64,000 nt of DNA from Paenibacillus graminis (GTDB taxonomy: Bacteria; Bacillota; Bacilli; Paenibacillales; Paenibacillaceae): the NCBI RefSeq assembly GCF_000758705.1, contig NZ_CP009287.1, positions 4,526,001 to 4,590,000 on the forward strand, given 5' to 3'. This document shows positions 61,331-64,000 of this stretch, piece by piece. The translations under genes and the position numbers were made by a program. Every line of letters begins with the position of its first letter. The first letter of the stretch is position 1. The notes beneath the pieces are model-generated. The model was not told the origin of the DNA. It ran no database searches and worked only from the letters and a program-made list of their open reading frames with translations.

Positions 61331-62242
61331 ATGGAACTCAGACAGTTGCAATATGCCCTGCAAATTGCGGCAGAGCGGAATTTTTCCCGGGCAGCAGACA
61401 AACTGCATATCGCCCAGCCTTCACTCAGCCAGCAGCTTTCAAAACTGGAAAAGGAGCTGGGTGTCCTCCTTTTCCAGCGCAATACCAGTTCGGTGGAGCT
61501 TACGCACGCCGGCGAGAAATTTGTGGAGCAGGCCCAGACCATTATTGATGCTGTGGAGCTGCTTCGCCAGGAGATGTCGGATATTTCCCAGCTGCGGAAG
61601 GGGCGTGTGGTTGTAGGCAGCATGCCCATTACCGGCGCCCATCTGCTGCCGCATGTACTTCCCGTGTTCAAGAGTAAGTATACCGAGGTCGAAATTACAC
61701 TGCTGGAGGACTCCTCCATGAACCTGGAAAAACTGACAGCCAGCGGTCAAACCGACCTTAGCCTGCTCTCCCTGCCGCTGGAGATCCCTACACTTGCCTA
61801 CGAGGTGCTGGGTGAAGAGCGGATCGACCTTGCCGTGCCTCCAGAGCATTCCCTCGCTTCGCGGAGCGCCTCCGGAATTCGCACTGCTTTGGAGGAATTA
61901 AGGGATGAACCGTTTATTGTCCTTAAAGAAGGCCAGGGTTTCCGTAAAATGACGGTCGAATTATGCCGTGCCGCCGGTTTTGAGCCGCGTATTGTATTTG
62001 AAAGCAATAATATGGAAACGGTTCAATCGCTTGTTGCTACCGGAATGGGTGTGACACTGGTTCCCCATTTTATCGCCCGTGCGCCGCGCAGTGAATTTGT
62101 TCCTGTATACCTGCCGCTTGCCGATCCGGTGCCCAGCCGTACACTGGTCGTCGCCTACCGGCGCGGCCGCTATTTGTCCAACGCTGCCGAGGCTTTTATG
62201 GAAACGTTCAGAACGACGGTCAAAGATCTATCAGTGGAATAG
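61331..62242 (+). CDS. LysR-family regulator divergent from leuCD
   Basis: 303 residues. The N-terminal winged helix reads 'MELRQLQYALQIAAERNFSRAADKLHIAQPSLSQQLSKLEKELGVLLFQR'. The effector domain begins 'GRVVVGSMPITGAHLLPHVLPVFKSKYTEVEITLLEDSS' and includes 'EPFIVLKEGQGFRKMTVELCRAAGFEPRIVFESNNMETVQSLVATGMGVTLVPHF', the typical LysR co-inducer cleft. ATG 61331 has GGTGAGG nine bases upstream. Its placement opposite leuCD and the two matching boxes suggest it controls leucine synthesis; a direct effect is not shown. Confidence 0.93.
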   Translation: MELRQLQYALQIAAERNFSRAADKLHIAQPSLSQQLSKLEKELGVLLFQRNTSSVELTHAGEKFVEQAQTIIDAVELLRQEMSDISQLRKGRVVVGSMPITGAHLLPHVLPVFKSKYTEVEITLLEDSSMNLEKLTASGQTDLSLLSLPLEIPTLAYEVLGEERIDLAVPPEHSLASRSASGIRTALEELRDEPFIVLKEGQGFRKMTVELCRAAGFEPRIVFESNNMETVQSLVATGMGVTLVPHFIARAPRSEFVPVYLPLADPVPSRTLVVAYRRGRYLSNAAEAFMETFRTTVKDLSVE

Positions 62243-62294
62243 TTACTAAAATTCAAGTTATACTTGTTTTTGTCCAGTATAGTTTACTGCTATG

Positions 62295-62338
62295 AAAAAA
62301 GCCCTTCCGGCTCACTTTTGCGGCTGGGAGGGCTTTTC
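62295..62338 (+). terminator. Terminator of the LysR gene
   Basis: AAAAGCCCTTCC and GGGAGGGCTTTT pair with a GC-rich inner loop and a T run, about 50 bases after the stop. Confidence 0.8.
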
Positions 62339-62440
62339 AAAAAATGAAATGAAACGCTATATACCGATGCTATAAAGGTTCTTTCTTTTTCTCATTGAAA
62401 CGGAACGTTTCTTGCCTCTGCAGCCGTTTCGGCTTGCAGC

Positions 62441-62638
62441 TTATTTGCGCAAATTATGCTGGGTGACCAGACGGTTCTGATCATCGGTCATCCGGGCTGT
62501 GCTCTCGTCGACCAGACCTTTTGTGCGTGAATCCACGGTGTTCTCCTCAACAAATTCCCGCATAGCCTTGTTTTGAACCTCGGCTGCTTCCGTGGAATTT
62601 CGATTCTGTTCCTGCTGGACGTTGTCGTTCTTACTCAA
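62441..62638 (-). CDS. Small hydrophilic protein of unknown function
   Basis: 65 residues, highly polar and probably helical or disordered: 'DNVQQEQNRNSTEAAEVQNKAMREFVEENTVDSRTKGLVDES'. There is no cysteine, no aromatic cluster, and no membrane segment. TTG start with AGGAGGTGG at an ideal spacing, which is the best argument that it is real. The composition is reminiscent of small spore or stress proteins, but I do not recognise the family. Monocistronic. Confidence 0.6.
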   Translation of the reverse strand: MSKNDNVQQEQNRNSTEAAEVQNKAMREFVEENTVDSRTKGLVDESTARMTDDQNRLVTQHNLRK

Positions 62639-62748
62639 GTCTATCCACCTCCTGGTAACAGATTATAAGTATTTTACCCCATCTCCTACAGGATAAACAT
62701 TAGATTTCCCTGACAATGCCCCTGCCAAAAATAATCCTCCCCTGCTCT

Positions 62749-62777
62749 TTGCAAACCCCACTCCTCCATGGTATTCT
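62749..62777 (+). promoter_or_regulatory. Putative promoter of the proB T-box transcript
   Basis: TTGCAA and TATTCT with a 17-base spacer, ending just before the leader. Consensus match only. Confidence 0.45.
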
Positions 62778-62789
62778 AGATGACAAACA

Positions 62790-63034
62790 GTGAAACGTGC
62801 AGACGGGACCAGTACGAATAGGCGCTTACCCGCGATCAGAGAGTGAATTCCGGCAGGCTGGGAGAATTCACCGCGGTTGTCCATTCGGAAATCCTACCCC
62901 CGAGCGGCCTGCCTAGCAGGACGGAAACTCCCGTTATGAGAATGAAGTCGGATGAACCCTCATCAATGAAGGTGGTACCGCGGAAGTTAACAAGCTTTCG
63001 TCCTTTGCTAAGTCTAAGGATGGGGGCTTTTTGT
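62790..63034 (+). promoter_or_regulatory. T-box leader of proB
   Basis: The leader has an AGTA-containing 5' end, a long stem I, the T-box AAGGTGGTACCGCGG (62969-62983) that pairs with the uncharged tRNA acceptor end, and a terminator AAGCTTTCGTCCTT/AAGGATGGGGGCTT with T run (62992-63034). A proline codon is expected as specifier; CCT in AAATCCTACC is a candidate. Uncharged tRNA-Pro should favour read-through into proB. Confidence 0.92.
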
Positions 63035-63075
63035 CATTTCCCGCATGAAATATTGTACAATCGAGAAGGAAGTGA

Positions 63076-64000
63076 ATGACATTGACAACACGAATCGTGG
63101 TCAAAATCGGCAGCAGCTCGCTTACCGGACCGGAAGGCGGACTGAACCGTGAAGCGGTTGCTTTTTTTGCCGCTGAGATCGCCGGTCTGCAGAAGGACGG
63201 CTGTGAAGTGCTGCTGGTTACCTCCGGAGCTGTAGCTGCCGGATTCCGGGGCATCGGCTACCCTACACGTCCCAAGCTGCTGCATGAGAAGCAGGCGGCA
63301 GCGGCGGTGGGCCAGGTGATGCTGATGCAGGCCTATCAAGAGGCTTTTGCGAAATATGGCATCCCCACCGCGCAGATTCTGCTGACAAGGACCGACTTTT
63401 GCAGCCGCCGGGCAATGAATAATGCTGTAATGACGGTTGAAGAGCTGCTCCGGCAGGGAGCTGTGCCTATATTCAACGAAAATGATACCGTTTCGGTAGA
63501 TGAGCTGAAATTCGGGGATAACGATACCTTATCCGCGCTGGTAGCCAATCTCCTGAAAGCTTCCCATCTCCTCGTTCTGACGGATATGGACGGCTTGTAC
63601 AGCGGAGATCCGCGCAAGCATCCGGGCGCCACACGGTATGAGCGTGTTGAGGAGATTACTCCGGAGATTTATGCCATTGCCGGGGGAGCGGGCTCCAGTG
63701 TAGGCACTGGCGGCATGCGCTCCAAGATCGATGCGGCCAAAATCGCCACACGCGGCGGAGTGCCCGTCTTTGTAGGCAGGGCAACCGAACCTGGCGATCT
63801 GCAGCTGGCAGCGGCAGGCACCGGCAAAGGTACCTATTTTGACACAACGCTCTCTTCCCTGCCTGTTAAGAAACAGTGGCTTGGCTTCATGTCCACCCCG
63901 CTGGGCTCCCTGTATGTAGATGAAGGTGCAGTAGAGGCGCTGCTCCATGGCGGGCACAGCCTGCTGCCGGTTGGGGTAAAGCGGATTGAAGGCAGCTTTC
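63076..64000 (+). CDS. proB: Glutamate 5-kinase (partial)
   Basis: 308 residues visible; the window cuts the end. 'RIVVKIGSSSLTG' is the amino-acid kinase nucleotide loop, then 'EVLLVTSGAVAAGFRGIGYPTRPKLLHEKQAAAAVGQVMLMQAYQEAF', 'PIFNENDTVSVDELKFGDNDTLSALVA' and 'VLTDMDGLYSGDPRKHPGATR' with 'GTGGMRSKIDAAKIATRGGVPVFVG', all diagnostic of ProB. It phosphorylates glutamate, the first step of proline synthesis. A C-terminal PUA domain begins at about 'KQWLGFMSTPLGSLYVDEGA' and would run past the edge. AAGGA lies five bases before the ATG. Controlled by the T-box upstream. Confidence 0.95.
   Translation, partial: MTLTTRIVVKIGSSSLTGPEGGLNREAVAFFAAEIAGLQKDGCEVLLVTSGAVAAGFRGIGYPTRPKLLHEKQAAAAVGQVMLMQAYQEAFAKYGIPTAQILLTRTDFCSRRAMNNAVMTVEELLRQGAVPIFNENDTVSVDELKFGDNDTLSALVANLLKASHLLVLTDMDGLYSGDPRKHPGATRYERVEEITPEIYAIAGGAGSSVGTGGMRSKIDAAKIATRGGVPVFVGRATEPGDLQLAAAGTGKGTYFDTTLSSLPVKKQWLGFMSTPLGSLYVDEGAVEALLHGGHSLLPVGVKRIEGSF

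Noticed and set aside
1..64000. tRNA, rRNA or tmRNA genes
   Set aside because: No cloverleaf, rRNA-like or tmRNA-like stretch was recognised by eye.

Overview
The window reads as a chromosomal segment of a Gram-positive endospore former, most likely a Paenibacillus. Supporting signs are the ParE/ParC pair, a double-GTPase DynA-type dynamin, an S-layer-homology protein, two tandem amidases that pair copper-amine-oxidase-like stalk domains with AMIN and Amidase_3, a GerMN lipoprotein, a YesM/YesN two-component system, a proline T-box, strong AGGAGG-type ribosome sites with frequent TTG and GTG starts, and moderate GC outside one AT-rich block. No tRNA or rRNA gene was recognised.

Layout. 1-10.2 kb: a partial ArsR-type regulator, two acetyltransferase genes, a G-rich tandem repeat, a PRISE-like reductase, a 51-bp hairpin tandem array, an HxlR regulator, a Fur-box-preceded flavodoxin operon, VOC and AraC proteins, and an RNA methyltransferase/pseudouridine synthase pair. 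10.5-22.3 kb: MarR, parC, parE, an SGNH hydrolase plus ABC exporter operon, a CAP-domain secreted protein and a WG-repeat protein. 22.4-23.0 kb: an adenine-type purine riboswitch in front of a decayed adenine deaminase gene. 23.0-34.0 kb: an AT-rich accessory island. Its first module is an ECF sigma factor, an overlapping multi-pass membrane protein, an ABC ATPase and two paralogous ABC-2 permeases. Its second module is a cysteine-rich RiPP cluster: radical SAM/SPASM maturase, 71-residue precursor with two CxCxC clusters, M16-type protease, ABC exporter and a divergent LytTR response regulator. The island ends at a truncated group II intron lying directly behind the terminator of the mgl operon.

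34.3-43.7 kb: a sugar-uptake system (mglB, mglA, mglC) preceded by a sugar-binding lipoprotein, a YesM-type kinase and a YesN-type regulator. 44.0-51.7 kb: acetyltransferase, purT, dynA, an SRPBCC/ArsR pair with a palindromic operator candidate, a small conserved protein and nth. 51.9-58.7 kb: S-layer-homology protein, GerMN lipoprotein and two amidases. 58.9-62.2 kb: leuCD divergent from a LysR regulator. 62.4-64 kb: a small protein gene, then a T-box leader and the first part of proB.

The most interesting parts are the RiPP island and its precursor, the riboswitch stranded in front of a dead adenine deaminase gene, and three families of dispersed non-coding repeats. Family 1 has three copies (3.8, 19.1 and 38.8 kb). 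Family 2 has two copies (13.7 and 34.4 kb). Family 3 is a short motif clustered at 4.7 and 38.7 kb. All assignments come from reading motifs by eye; no database search was possible.
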